A DNA stretch of 64,000 nucleotides from assembly GCF_900101875.1 (NCBI RefSeq), contig NZ_FNAI01000004.1, forward strand, positions 339,425-403,424, written 5' to 3'. This DNA comes from Mucilaginibacter pineti (GTDB lineage Bacteria; Bacteroidota; Bacteroidia; Sphingobacteriales; Sphingobacteriaceae). This document shows positions 18,181 to 27,655 of this stretch, in pieces (positions within the stretch are counted from its first letter, which is position 1; the number at the start of each line of letters is the position of its first letter). Made by a program: the position numbers and the translations under genes. The notes below the pieces were generated by a model, which was not told the DNA's origin, searched no databases, and saw nothing but the letters and a program-made list of their open reading frames with translations.

Positions 18181-19685
18181 TTAATTAGTGTTAAGGCTTT
18201 CTTTATATCGGGATCATTTTTTGTTACCACATCCTGCGGGGTGTAGATAACCGTGTAATCGGGCACTATGCCGCGTCCAAAAACGGGGTGCTTAGCAACA
18301 GACACAAAGCGCATCCACGGAAATTCGACCAAAACATGGGTATTGGGCAATGTTAAATGCTGAATGGTTCCTCCGCTGCATCCTTCTTCGGCACCAGCTG
18401 TTTCTCTTCCAATAAACTTTACCCCTTTGCAATAAGTTTTAATTGCAGCTGCCGAATGTGCCCCTGCCGAAAAGGTAGCCCCGTCAATTAAAACAAGCAG
18501 CCGTCCGTTAAAATGTGCTGTTTTATTAAGCGGCAAAACAGCAAGCATATTGCCAAACGGAGATTTAAAATCAACATGATAATATGCGCCCTCTTTGCCC
18601 GCCGGGGTAAAACCTTCTTTAAAACTCGCAGTACGTGCTGTATCAAAGTATTTTTCAAAACTGTTTATAGCAGGGTTGGGCACTCTTGATTTTACATCGC
18701 CGATAATATGATATGGTGAACTGGCCAGGTATGAAAGTAATTTTGCGGCTATCCTTATATCGCCCCCGGTATTATGCCGCAAGTCTATAATCAGATTTTT
18801 TATACCCTTTTCATGAATTTGTTTAAATGCTTCTTTAAAAATAACGGTGTCATTGTACTGGTAACTTTTAACCTCAAACCACGCGGTTAATGAATTTTTT
18901 AAAAACCTGAGCGGCAAGTAATCGGTATTTTTTGCAACCGTCCAACCGGCATAGTTATCAACTTGTTTTAATGGTGACTGCTGTTTTGTTCCAGCAGCGG
19001 GCTGATCAACGCTTATAGTCTTTAAGGCCCCTTGTTGGGTTTTAAGTGTGATGTTATACGGGGCGGTCCAGTGGTAGTACTTATTGCAGACATCTTCAAA
19101 ACCATCATACTCGCTTAAAAACAGCTCACTAAATGTTTCGCCATAGCCATCTGCGCAATAAAGGTCGTATCCGTGGTTAATGATCTGAGCTACGGGAACG
19201 CCGTTCATTTTAATAATTTCATCGCCTGTATTAAGTGCATTTGTTTTATGCGTTGTTACCCATGCCTTATGATTACGCACCAGTACTTCAAAAGGCAAAG
19301 CCGATGATTTAAGTGCCTTGGGCTCTTTGTTTCCCTCAGAGAATCTTAGCTGGGTGTGCCCGCATCTGAGCTTACACAAAAACGGATACACATGATCAAT
19401 AAACCCCGACTCGTACATAGGTTCGTTGATTGAAGCGTAGGCCTTATCATAAGCACCCTGCAAGCTATCGGCAGATGTATAAATACCATAAGCCGGGTGC
19501 ATTTCCTTAATAGCCGACCAAAGTATGCTAAGGTCATCGTGCATACTTTTTACCGTCAATTTTTTAAATGCCGTATCTACATTTTCCGGCTTTACTTTTA
19601 CTGCGTTTTTTTCGCCTGGTTGTTTACACCCAAACACAACAAGGCAACTCAATAAATATAAATAGCGTACGTTTTTAAATTTCAT
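18177..19685 (-). CDS. S41-family peptidase lipoprotein
   Basis: About 502 residues from the ATG at 19685, giving a lipoprotein signal with lipobox VFGC (Cys at about 20). A helical cap and PDZ-like segment (TGDEIIKMNGVPV) precede the tail-specific protease domain. LIIDLRHNTGGD and the nucleophile segment GATFSAGAHS (Ser406) are present. The class is periplasmic and cell-envelope associated, with a Ser/Lys-type active site. It is convergent with the CFA synthase. The substrate is unknown. Confidence 0.85.
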   Translation of the reverse strand: MKFKNVRYLYLLSCLVVFGCKQPGEKNAVKVKPENVDTAFKKLTVKSMHDDLSILWSAIKEMHPAYGIYTSADSLQGAYDKAYASINEPMYESGFIDHVYPFLCKLRCGHTQLRFSEGNKEPKALKSSALPFEVLVRNHKAWVTTHKTNALNTGDEIIKMNGVPVAQIINHGYDLYCADGYGETFSELFLSEYDGFEDVCNKYYHWTAPYNITLKTQQGALKTISVDQPAAGTKQQSPLKQVDNYAGWTVAKNTDYLPLRFLKNSLTAWFEVKSYQYNDTVIFKEAFKQIHEKGIKNLIIDLRHNTGGDIRIAAKLLSYLASSPYHIIGDVKSRVPNPAINSFEKYFDTARTASFKEGFTPAGKEGAYYHVDFKSPFGNMLAVLPLNKTAHFNGRLLVLIDGATFSAGAHSAAAIKTYCKGVKFIGRETAGAEEGCSGGTIQHLTLPNTHVLVEFPWMRFVSVAKHPVFGRGIVPDYTVIYTPQDVVTKNDPDIKKALTLIN

Positions 19686-19740
19686 TTTTAACAATTATTA
19701 AAATAAAGTACTCACTAAATCAATACAATTAACTGCGCAA

Positions 19741-21090
19741 TTACTCCACCCTGCCCCTGCGTTCCTTAAACCGGCTGAAAAACACAATAGCCAGTAAACA
19801 AAGCACACATCCGCAAATGCCGTTGAGGCGCAGGCCGTAGTCATTGCCTGGGTCTTTACCGTACACAGTAAGGAATGCAAACAGGGCAATGCCCAATGTT
19901 TGGCCTAATTTTACAAACAGGTATTTTACTGCAAAAAACATCCCCTCGTGATTTTCGCCGGTACGCCGGGCATCGTTCTGGGCAATTTCGGCAAGTATGG
20001 CATTGGGTAATATGCCTAATGATGCCAGCGGGAATGATGCGCTTAGCACCAATGTATAGATCTGCGCTTTGGGTGATAGCGGCAGTTTTCCCAGAAAAAA
20101 TATAGCCACAAAAATGAGGCTCAGTAACCCAAATGAAAACAGCACAATAGGCTTTTTACCGATTTTTTTGGATAGGTAATTAATAAGCGGGTAAAACACC
20201 AGCGAAACCAGCACCATAACCCCCATCAGCAAACCACCCATTGATTCGGGCAGGTGCAACAACACCGTGATAAAAAACAGCAACCCGCTTGATATGATGC
20301 TTAACGCCATGTAGTACGAAAAATCGGAGATGAGATAATACTTAAAATTACGGTTGCCGAATGTTTTTGTTACGGCCTGCAGCAACGGCAAATGCGAGGG
20401 TTTGCTATCAGAGTATTTTTTTTCGTCGATAGTAAAAACTGGCACCATCATTATCACCCCGGCAAAAATGCACAAGCCCCAAATGGTGTATTGAACAGCC
20501 ACATCCCGGTTTGGCGTATGTACCAGGTGCTGGATCAGATCGGCAAAGTTATTTACCATTGCCGATAATATGATGCCTATCACAAACCCAACCTGTTGTA
20601 AAGATGATAGCTTAACCTTCTCGGCGGCAGTATAAGTGAGTTCGGGCAGCAGGGCATTGTAGGGTATAATGTAAGCAGTTGCCCCCATAAAAAAACAAAT
20701 GAGCGTGAATGTAAGCCACACCGCGTTGTTAATACTTTCGCCCTTAACCAACGGATAAAACGTAAGACCGCAAAAAACAACTGCAGGCAAAATGGCCCAT
20801 TTCATAAAGGGAATACGCCGACCGGCCTTGTTTTCACTTTTATCACTTAACGATGCAATAAAGGGATCAAAAATAGCATCAACAAACCTGCCCGATGCCG
20901 CAATAATAGACATGATATTGAAGACGCCGAATACCAACAGCTGTGGGACCAGCGGAATTAAACCAGCACTGGAGGGGGGCAGATAAAAATACGGAAGCAT
21001 CACAATAATAATATTGGTCATGATACTCCAGCCTATCATTCCGCAGGCATAAGCAAGCTGTTTTGAAAACGGTAACTTGGCAACAGGCAT
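19741..21090 (-). CDS. MFS transporter, GPH (sugar:cation symporter) type
   Basis: About 449 residues from the ATG at 21090 (an ATG five codons upstream is possible), with 11-12 membrane helices. The N-terminal KLPFSKQLAYACGMIGWS and the loop FDPFIASLSDKSENKAGRRIPFM match the glycoside-pentoside-hexuronide family. DUF1365/CFA loci of other bacteria often carry an MFS gene of this type, so it may move a lipid precursor or product rather than a sugar; that is inference. It lies just upstream of the S41 peptidase gene on the same strand. Confidence 0.87.
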   Translation of the reverse strand: MPVAKLPFSKQLAYACGMIGWSIMTNIIIVMLPYFYLPPSSAGLIPLVPQLLVFGVFNIMSIIAASGRFVDAIFDPFIASLSDKSENKAGRRIPFMKWAILPAVVFCGLTFYPLVKGESINNAVWLTFTLICFFMGATAYIIPYNALLPELTYTAAEKVKLSSLQQVGFVIGIILSAMVNNFADLIQHLVHTPNRDVAVQYTIWGLCIFAGVIMMVPVFTIDEKKYSDSKPSHLPLLQAVTKTFGNRNFKYYLISDFSYYMALSIISSGLLFFITVLLHLPESMGGLLMGVMVLVSLVFYPLINYLSKKIGKKPIVLFSFGLLSLIFVAIFFLGKLPLSPKAQIYTLVLSASFPLASLGILPNAILAEIAQNDARRTGENHEGMFFAVKYLFVKLGQTLGIALFAFLTVYGKDPGNDYGLRLNGICGCVLCLLAIVFFSRFKERRGRVE

Positions 21091-21264
21091 AGCGCAATAT
21101 TGCAAATATTAACCTAAAAACAGCAATAAACTTGTTACACGCGCACAAAATAAAACAGCCTAATCTTTACTATTAATTTAATTTATATGCACTAACTTAC
21201 ATAAAACTTAAATATTTAATTTAAGTTCATTAGATATTCCCAAAAGTTGTATATTGAAGCGTAA

Positions 21265-23081
21265 ATGAACAGCCTAAACGTACTTTTCTACTCCGCTCCG
21301 CAGCCAATGTATTTAATATTGCCAATCTGCGTATTGTTGAGGTTAACACCTCTGCTGTAAAGCATTACGGATACACAAAAGAGGAGTTTCTGGGCAAAAC
21401 CATTAAAGATCTGTACCCAGAGGATGCCGGTGACGACCTGCTATATGAACTGCTTTCGGGCGAAGTTATTGGCCGTGAGTTTACACAATACGATAAAAAT
21501 GGCAAACCATTTGATGTTGAAATAACATCGCACCGGGTTAGCTTTAACGGACTGGACTCTTGTTTGGTGGTAGCATTGCATATAAAGGAGAAAAAAGCGC
21601 TGCTTGACAAAATAACCACTATGCAAACCAGGCTGGATAAAATACTTGAAAGCACATCTGTCGGCTTTTTTCAAACCGATAACCAATCCTCCATCACCTA
21701 TTGGAACAACGCAGCCGAAAACATGATTGGCTATAATCGTGAATACGTGTTGGGTAAAAACCTTTGGGATGTATTTACCGAAGCCAAAAACTCCGATTTT
21801 TATTACCACTTTCAGGATGCTGCTATTCAACGTATAAACGTTGAGTTTACCGAGTACTTTTGGCCGGTTCAAAAGTGGTTCCAGGTAAATGCCTACCCAA
21901 TTGCCGATGGGCTTATCGTACATTTCAGGGATATTACCGCCAATAAACTGGCCGAAGAAAAGCTGCTTGAGAAAATTGAGCAGTTAAAGGAAATTTCATT
22001 TTTAAACTCGCATTATATACGTAAACCCGTGGCAAGTTTGCTGGGCTTAACCAATCTTATTAATGAAGATCTGGTAACCGCACAAGAGTTTAGAGATCTG
22101 GCCATACAGATAAAGGCCTGCAGCCTTGAATTGGATGCCATTATCCGTAAAGTAAACAACACCGTTAATGAAGACGATCATATAACCGAAAGCCATAACG
22201 ACGGGATGGAGGAGTTTTCCATAACAGAGTTAGTTAAAGAACTTATTAAAAAGCAACAGGGTATACATGCCACGCATAAAGTTATTCTTGAAAACGAAAA
22301 CGACCTTACCTGCTACGGCAATAAACAAAGTATAGCAACAGCCGTAAAACAACTGATGAAAAATGCCGTCAAGTTTTCGCCAGATTCAACGCCGGTAATC
22401 ATCTCCCTTAAAATAATCGACCAAAATCTGGTGATAGCCGTACAGGATTTCGGCATCGGCATAAACAAGCACCTTATCAATAAAATATTTTTAAGCTTCA
22501 CAAGAAAGGAAATTGCCAGGGAGCTGGGCACTGGCCTTACCAAAGTATCTGAAATTGCACGCAAACACAATGGCAGTGTTTGGGTAGAGAGTAAACCAGG
22601 CAAGGGTTCGGTTTTTAGCATCCGTTTCCCGTTTTCCAACATAGCCGAATTTAAGAAAAGCGGCAAAACCGATTTTTCACTCTATAAAACCCCCGGCGTA
22701 GAAATAGAGTACGAAGAGGATCAAAAATATTTAAGTGTAGATTGGAAAGGCTTTCAAAGCTTTCATTCCATTAAAACCGGTTGTTATAAACTACTTGATT
22801 GTATTAATAAATACAATTGCCAACTTATACTTAATGATAACTCCAATGTAATGGGCACCTGGGGCGATGCGGTAGATTGGGTAGCCAATGACTACTTCCC
22901 CGTAATTGAAAAGGCTGGCGTACGTTATATAGCGTGGATCTATTCGCCAAGTATGTTCAGTCGCTTATCTGCCGATCTTACCATTGAAAGCACAAACGGC
23001 AAAATAGTTACCAAAACGTTTGATAACAAAGCCGATGGCTTGGAGTGGCTGTTGCAGGAGCATTCGCAGGCACTGGATTAG
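21265..23081 (+). pseudogene. PAS-PAS histidine kinase, frameshifted near its start
   Basis: Sensor kinase with two PAS domains and HATPase. The natural start, ATG 21265, gives MNSLNVLFYSAPQPMY, then this frame soon stops; the rest of the same PAS domain (FNIANLRIVEVNTSAVKHYG onward) continues in the next frame. One base appears lost around 21310-21318. Downstream are a second PAS, an H-box-like HYIRKPVASLLGL, N, G1 (DFGIGI) and G2 (GTGLTK) motifs, then an extra C-terminal domain (about 130 residues, WGDAVDWVANDYFP) resembling STAS/SpoIIAA-like modules. It may be a true pseudogene or a sequencing error; a shorter protein from the TTG at 21564 would lack PAS1. Confidence 0.75.
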
Positions 23082-23084
23082 CGT

Positions 23085-23879
23085 TTACAATCCCGAATAA
23101 TAATCATATCCTTTCTCGGCCCAATAATCACGCGGGCGCTTGTTACTAAAACTGATGCTGCCAATACGTTTAAGATTTTTAATGCCGTACTTAACCGGGA
23201 TAATGAGCCTTAAAGGCGCCCCGTGGTTTTGCGGCAAGGGTTTTTCATTAACCTCGTAAGCCAGCAGGGTTTGGGGGTGCATGGCGCTGGGCATATCAAT
23301 ACCAACGTAATACTTTTTGTCGGGCGTTTCCATGCCTACATAATCAAGTTTGGTTTGATCGTCGAGCTTATAATGAGTTATAAAATCGCTGAACTTTACA
23401 CCGCCCCAATACGATATCTGATCCCAGCCTTCCACACATTTAAAGTCGAAAACAATCTCGGTTTTGGGCAATTTCTTTAAATCATCAATGCCAATGTTCA
23501 GCACCTCGCCCGATTGTTTTTGCACCTGCAGCTGCCATTTTTGAACATCTACCGTACCGCCAACGCCTATATCGCTGTTATGGCGCACATTTTTGGCCGC
23601 CATTTCTTTTGGATAAGTTTTAACGAGGTTGTTATTGCTGAAAAATCTGCGGAACACCAGCTCCGTTTTGTTGAGTGCGCGCCTTAAAGGTTTAATGGCG
23701 CCTGCGGTTACTGTTCTGGGCTCAATTGGTGCATTATACAGGGCCTTCCAACCGCCATAGGCCGCACCCGAAAGCACCACGAAACTCCCAAAGGAAATAA
23801 AATTTCGCCTTGAGATCTTTTGCTCAACAGTGAGCGGCTTTTTAGGCCCTTTAGGTTTTTTACTGAACGGGTTTTTCAT
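23085..23879 (-). CDS. Molybdopterin-dependent oxidoreductase (MsrP/sulfite-oxidase fold)
   Basis: About 264 residues from the ATG at 23879. A Tat signal (SRRNFISFGSF) shows export of a folded cofactor protein. In the sulfite-oxidase-type molybdopterin domain Cys148 (FKCVEGWD) is the expected molybdenum ligand; HNSDIGVGG and GAPLRLIIPVKYG also fit the family. It could reduce methionine sulfoxide in the periplasm (MsrP-like) or act on another substrate. Its start overlaps the end of the cytochrome b gene by 20 bp, so the two are an enzyme and its membrane electron donor. modABC lies 4 kb away. Confidence 0.88.
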   Translation of the reverse strand: MKNPFSKKPKGPKKPLTVEQKISRRNFISFGSFVVLSGAAYGGWKALYNAPIEPRTVTAGAIKPLRRALNKTELVFRRFFSNNNLVKTYPKEMAAKNVRHNSDIGVGGTVDVQKWQLQVQKQSGEVLNIGIDDLKKLPKTEIVFDFKCVEGWDQISYWGGVKFSDFITHYKLDDQTKLDYVGMETPDKKYYVGIDMPSAMHPQTLLAYEVNEKPLPQNHGAPLRLIIPVKYGIKNLKRIGSISFSNKRPRDYWAEKGYDYYSGL

Positions 23880-24567
23880 CGCTGGTTGGTGTGATTTCAA
23901 CAATTGGTTTAGGGTTTTCGTTTATAACTTCAAACCCGGATATTACCGATCTGAAATTGTTCCATCCGGCAAGCACAACCTGTACAATATGTATCACAAA
24001 AAACAATACATAACCAATGGTTAGCGCAAAATGAAAAATACGGGCAAGGTGATAGCCACCACACAACCATGTTAAATAATAAAACTGAACGGGTTTATAA
24101 ATGGCCAATCCCGTTATCAGCGATCCAAGGCCCATTACTATAATTGCGGTGTAGGCTATGCGCTGGGCGGCGTTATATTTTTTTTGCGGCGGTGCCATTT
24201 TACGGATGTGTAAATCATGCAGCAACACCAGCCAGGCTTCCTTAAATGATTTTTTCTGCGGTACAAGCTCGCGCCACTCGCCCGATATAATGGTGTACAG
24301 GATATAAATCACCCCGTTAAGCGCAAAAAACCACATAAATAAAAAATGGAAAGCCATACCCTTAGCCAAGTGCCCCTGTAAACCCAGGGCATCATAAAAC
24401 CCCTGCGGAAAAAACTTAAAATACGTATGCCCAAACAGGGTTATCTTGTATTCGTCGTTACCCCAGTATATGATGAGTCCACTCCATATCATTATGCTGA
24501 GTAGTGGGAAATTAACCCAATGGGTCCAACGCATGGCTAATGGATGTTTTTCTTTTATTACTTTCAT
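23860..24567 (-). CDS. Cytochrome b561-like membrane anchor
   Basis: A 235-residue di-heme cytochrome b with four to five helices. Candidate heme ligands are in HPLAMRWTHWVNF (His8, His16), GLQGHLAKGMAFHF, and the late pair ARIFHFALTIGYVLFFVIHIVQ. It would pass electrons from quinol to the molybdopterin protein whose gene overlaps its 3' end. Layout and order match MsrQ-MsrP-like pairs, although the fold is the broader cytochrome b561 type rather than a proven MsrQ. A Lys/Pro-rich cytoplasmic tail closes the protein. Confidence 0.87.
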   Translation of the reverse strand: MKVIKEKHPLAMRWTHWVNFPLLSIMIWSGLIIYWGNDEYKITLFGHTYFKFFPQGFYDALGLQGHLAKGMAFHFLFMWFFALNGVIYILYTIISGEWRELVPQKKSFKEAWLVLLHDLHIRKMAPPQKKYNAAQRIAYTAIIVMGLGSLITGLAIYKPVQFYYLTWLCGGYHLARIFHFALTIGYVLFFVIHIVQVVLAGWNNFRSVISGFEVINENPKPIVEITPTSDEKPVQ

Positions 24568-24608
24568 TTAAATATGTTGATGTTTTTGCTTGGACTACCC
24601 GGCAAGTA

Positions 24609-25403
24609 TTACTTGGCTACCCCGGTACTAAACTCATATTTTGTTGCTGCCAAAATTGCGCCGCTGCTTGTATTTTGTATAAAGCCAACCAGTTCCCAAC
24701 CCTGTGCGTTAAAACCATCAGGAAGGGCAATTGTTACAGCGCCATTGCCACTTTTATCCAAGGGCTGACTTTGCAGTTTGCGTACAATTTGCACGTGCGA
24801 TAGCACGTGCCCACCATTTTCACCGCTTTTCACATTAGTTTGTGCCGTTTTTTGTACCAGCGCCAACAATAAGCTGGTATTTTTAGCCACATCTTTGGTT
24901 TGGTACTGCACACTGATACTTCCCTGCTCGCGCTGTGCGCTAAGTGCCAGTGTTCCTGCCGCCATAGTACGTAAACCTTCGGTAATTGCATTCCGAAGAG
25001 TGCCCTCCTGCGAGCCTACAAACTCCTTTTTGCCGTTAACCACAATTTGCGGCGTATAAACTGATTGCAGGTTTAACCAACGTGCATATTCATTTTGCCT
25101 TTTTGAGTAATCAGCATTGCTAAAAACATCTTTCCAGCCCAGGCGGTTCCAGTAATCAACATGAAAAGCCAGTATATAAACCGGTTTGTTATAATCTTCC
25201 TTTTGTATTTTGGCAACCAGCTCATCGGCCGGCGGACAACTGGAACAACCTTCGGAGGTAAAAAGTTCTACTACGACAAAGCCTGCGCCCGTCGCTTTGA
25301 CATTTTCTTTGGGAGCTAATGTTTTATGGTTGATAAACGCGGCCGATACCAGCGCCGTTATGGCGATAGCCGCAGTAAAAGCAAATATTTTAATCGGTTT
25401 CAT
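24609..25403 (-). CDS. DUF1223 thioredoxin-like secreted protein
   Basis: A 264-residue protein with an N-terminal membrane or signal segment (about 5-23). The DUF1223 motif ELFTSEGCSSCPPAD carries a CxxC pair (Cys53, Cys56) on a thioredoxin-like fold, followed by AFHVDYWNRLGW and SVYTPQIVVNG, all typical of the family. The family is uncharacterised but is thought to be redox-active in the periplasm. It is divergent from the ECF sigma factor at 25654 across 250 bp, so they may share regulation. Confidence 0.9.
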   Translation of the reverse strand: MKPIKIFAFTAAIAITALVSAAFINHKTLAPKENVKATGAGFVVVELFTSEGCSSCPPADELVAKIQKEDYNKPVYILAFHVDYWNRLGWKDVFSNADYSKRQNEYARWLNLQSVYTPQIVVNGKKEFVGSQEGTLRNAITEGLRTMAAGTLALSAQREQGSISVQYQTKDVAKNTSLLLALVQKTAQTNVKSGENGGHVLSHVQIVRKLQSQPLDKSGNGAVTIALPDGFNAQGWELVGFIQNTSSGAILAATKYEFSTGVAK

Positions 25404-25653
25404 ATCTTCAATGATTAATTAAATACGTTTTTATGGCTTAGTCGGCTTGCACGCAGTTACCTTACAATAAATTTATTTTTATTTTTTGGGGCGATGGCAA
25501 TTACGGTCCCCCTGTCGGGCTGATAATCAATTGGTATATGTAAATTTAACTATTAAAAGTCGTTATAGTTAGTAATGAATAAAGTGCCTTTTATCTGTAA
25601 GGAATTGAGCCCGTTAACGACTAATGGATAAAATACCATGAAAATACTTGTTA

Positions 25654-26229
25654 ATGGCTTCTGAAAATCAACGCCCGGATCCCCGGCAATGGGTTATGGC
25701 CCATGCCGATTACCTGTATAATTATGCCTTGTCGCGCTTAAACAACGAGGAACAGGCAAAAGACCTGGTGCAGGAAACCTTTTTAGCGGCCCTTGAAAAG
25801 GTTGACAAGTTTGAAGGTAAAAGCTCCGAACGAACGTGGCTTACCGCCATCCTTAAAAATAAGGTGATAGATGTTTACCGAAAAAAATCATCGGGGCTGC
25901 GCCCCACCGAAGACGTTAAAGAAGCCGAACACGACCAGCAGGACTTTTTTGACGCGGAAGACGGTCACTGGAACGTGAATAACCGGCCGAAGGCTTTCGG
26001 TGTTGAAAACTGCGATCCGCTGGTGGATAAGGAGTTTAACCATATCCTGCAAAGGTGCATGCAAAAGCTGCCCGCCCTTTGGATGGCCGTTTTTACCATG
26101 AAACATATTGACGATGCCACTACCGATATTATTTGTACCGAGCTTAAAGTTACCCAAGCCAATTTCTGGGTAATTATACATAGGGCAAAATTAAACCTGA
26201 GGGCATGCCTTCAAAAAAACTGGATCTAA
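25654..26229 (+). CDS. ECF RNA polymerase sigma factor
   Basis: About 191 residues from the ATG at 25654. Region 2 contains EEQAKDLVQETFLAAL and SERTWLTAILKNKVIDVYRKK; a longer linker than usual (about 85-125) leads to region 4 (MKHIDDATTDIICTELKVTQANFWVIIHRAKLNLR, helix-turn-helix). The linker with WNVNNRPKAFG fits the sigma factors seen with small zinc anti-sigma genes in this phylum. The next gene, 12 bp downstream, is such a candidate. Confidence 0.92.
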   Translation: MASENQRPDPRQWVMAHADYLYNYALSRLNNEEQAKDLVQETFLAALEKVDKFEGKSSERTWLTAILKNKVIDVYRKKSSGLRPTEDVKEAEHDQQDFFDAEDGHWNVNNRPKAFGVENCDPLVDKEFNHILQRCMQKLPALWMAVFTMKHIDDATTDIICTELKVTQANFWVIIHRAKLNLRACLQKNWI

Positions 26230-26241
26230 AAATTTAGCAAT

Positions 26242-26520
26242 ATGAATCCACTACGAAACACCATTTATAACTGCAAACAGGCTACTTTTTTGATAGAGAA
26301 AAAACAAATAAAGAAGCTGAGCTTTCGCGAGGTTATATTTTTAAAAATACATTTTATACAATGCACCGTTTGCAAACTGTATGAAAAACAGAGTATAGCC
26401 ATAGGCCGATTGGTAAGACAATTATTTCATGACGCCACACAAAAGCCCGAAACCCATTTAGGCGATGATGTTAAACACGATATGCAGGAACGCATAAATG
26501 AAGAATTAAATAAAAATTAA
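26242..26520 (+). CDS. Small zinc-binding anti-sigma factor candidate
   Basis: A 92-residue cytosolic protein with a zinc-anti-sigma pattern: Cys11 in NCKQATFL, then HFIQCTVC, which matches the HxxxCxxC signature. Lys/Glu-rich helices surround it and there is no membrane helix. Directly downstream of the ECF sigma gene, it is expected to bind that factor and release it on oxidation or metal stress. The call depends on motif and position, not on a proven homolog. Confidence 0.78.
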   Translation: MNPLRNTIYNCKQATFLIEKKQIKKLSFREVIFLKIHFIQCTVCKLYEKQSIAIGRLVRQLFHDATQKPETHLGDDVKHDMQERINEELNKN

Positions 26521-26603
26521 AATACTTTGTAAGGTTTGCTCAAGCCCGCCGACTAAGCTTGAAATGTTAATAAAAAACCAACATGCAAACTAAAAAACAA
26601 AGT

Positions 26604-26843
26604 ATGAAAACAATTATTTCTGGCGCTGTAGCTACAGTCATTGTGGCAATGGGTTTAACCCTTAATGTACAGGCAAAAACATTATCCCATGTTATTATAA
26701 AAACAGCTGTAACCGCCGTTAGCGATACCGGCAAAATGGCGAAAGGCAAAATGAAACCGGCCAAAATGGCCAAGAAAAAAACAGCAAAAAAGGACAAGAT
26801 GAAGATGGATAAAATGAGCCAGGACACGGCGAGCAAAATGTAA
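26604..26843 (+). CDS. Small secreted Lys/Met-rich protein
   Basis: About 79 residues from the ATG at 26604 (an ATG at 26583 would add seven). A signal peptide ending at VQA leaves a mature chain that is mostly Lys, Met and Ala, with GKMAKGKMKPAKMAKKKTAKK repeats-like spacing. Low complexity, strongly basic, no Cys. It lies in the sigma/anti-sigma operon and is followed by a clear terminator, so it is likely a true gene. Met-rich basic chains could bind metal or quench oxidants; that is speculation. Confidence 0.65.
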   Translation: MKTIISGAVATVIVAMGLTLNVQAKTLSHVIIKTAVTAVSDTGKMAKGKMKPAKMAKKKTAKKDKMKMDKMSQDTASKM

Positions 26844-26860
26844 GCTTTTTTTGATCGTTT

Positions 26861-26889
26861 GGAGGGAGGTGATGCTCCCTCCTTTTTTT
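26861..26889 (+). terminator. Terminator of the sigma/anti-sigma operon
   Basis: Perfect arms GGAGGGAG and CTCCCTCC with a 6-base loop, followed by seven T. It lies 18 bp after the small Lys/Met-rich gene and before the thioredoxin-fold gene. Confidence 0.9.
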
Positions 26890-26910
26890 ATCTCTTAAAT
26901 TTAAAATCCC

Positions 26911-27489
26911 ATGAAAAAGTATTTACTAATAATACTGATAGTCATTGCTGGTCTACAGGCATCGGCACAAACCGGCCTTAGTAAAGGCGATGATGCCCCG
27001 GCATTCAAAACCATCGACAATAATGGCAATACTCTTGATCTTAAAACACTGCTTAAAGCCCATAAATCTGTAGTCCTATTCTTTTACCGCGGGGAATGGT
27101 GCCCATATTGCAATAAACACATGCAGCAGGTACAGGATTCGTTACAATTGCTTACCAGCAAAGGCGCCTATGTAATTGCCGTAACGCCCGAAACCAACGA
27201 AAACATCAACAAAACCATTCAAAAAACTCATGCTTCTTTCTCCATAGTGCAGGATAAAGGCTATGCCATCATGAAAACCTACAAGGTTAATTATGTTTTA
27301 GACGAGAGCACCGTTGCCAAATACAAAAGCTTTAATATCGACCTGAACAAAGGCAATGGCAATACCGATCATGTATTACCCGTGCCGGCAACTTATGTAA
27401 TCAACCAATCGGGCAAAATAACCTTTGTACATTTCAATAAGGATTACACTAAAAGGGCTTCAGTTAACGATATTTTGCAGGTGCTATAG
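26911..27489 (+). CDS. Secreted peroxiredoxin-like thiol protein
   Basis: A 192-residue periplasmic AhpC/TSA-fold protein. The signal peptide ends ASAQ; the redox motif is GEWCPYCNKH (Cys64, Cys67), so it has a thioredoxin-style CPYC centre rather than a lone peroxidatic Cys. The C-terminal HVLPVPATYVINQSGKI fits the family. It is the third redox protein near this sigma locus (with DUF1223). Function could be thiol reduction or peroxide removal. Confidence 0.87.
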   Translation: MKKYLLIILIVIAGLQASAQTGLSKGDDAPAFKTIDNNGNTLDLKTLLKAHKSVVLFFYRGEWCPYCNKHMQQVQDSLQLLTSKGAYVIAVTPETNENINKTIQKTHASFSIVQDKGYAIMKTYKVNYVLDESTVAKYKSFNIDLNKGNGNTDHVLPVPATYVINQSGKITFVHFNKDYTKRASVNDILQVL

Positions 27490-27504
27490 TGGGGTTACCA
27501 CTTA

Positions 27505-27615
27505 GTTCCCCTCTTGAGAGGGGGCGCGATGATAAGTGTAATGGCAGGGGTGTGTTTCTTCGCAATGCATATTCAAGAACACACCCCTCCGCCCCTCTCA
27601 AGAAGGGAATCGCAC
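27505..27615 (+). repeat. Dispersed palindromic repeat, copy 2
   Basis: About 110 bp, homologous to the repeat at 11571. The outer inverted arms are TTCCCCTCTTGAGAGGGG and CCCCTCTCAAGAAGGGAA; the inner arms GGGGTGTGTT and AACACACCCC are a perfect 10-bp pair, so the hairpin is better preserved here than in copy 1. It lies 16 bp after the stop codon of the preceding gene and before the convergent modC, so it may also act as a terminator. Confidence 0.85.
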
Positions 27616-27655
27616 GTGCCCGTACTTTTTTCATCCTATTCACTTACCCCCTCCA

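Noticed and set aside
26567..26836. Minus-strand hydrophobic 89-residue frame
   Set aside because: Antisense to the Lys/Met-rich gene; AAA/AAG codons read backwards give TTT/CTT, so hydrophobicity is an artefact. The plus gene has a signal peptide and terminator.
11571..27615. The two palindromes as a CRISPR array
   Set aside because: Only two copies 16 kb apart, no regular spacing or spacers, and no cas genes.
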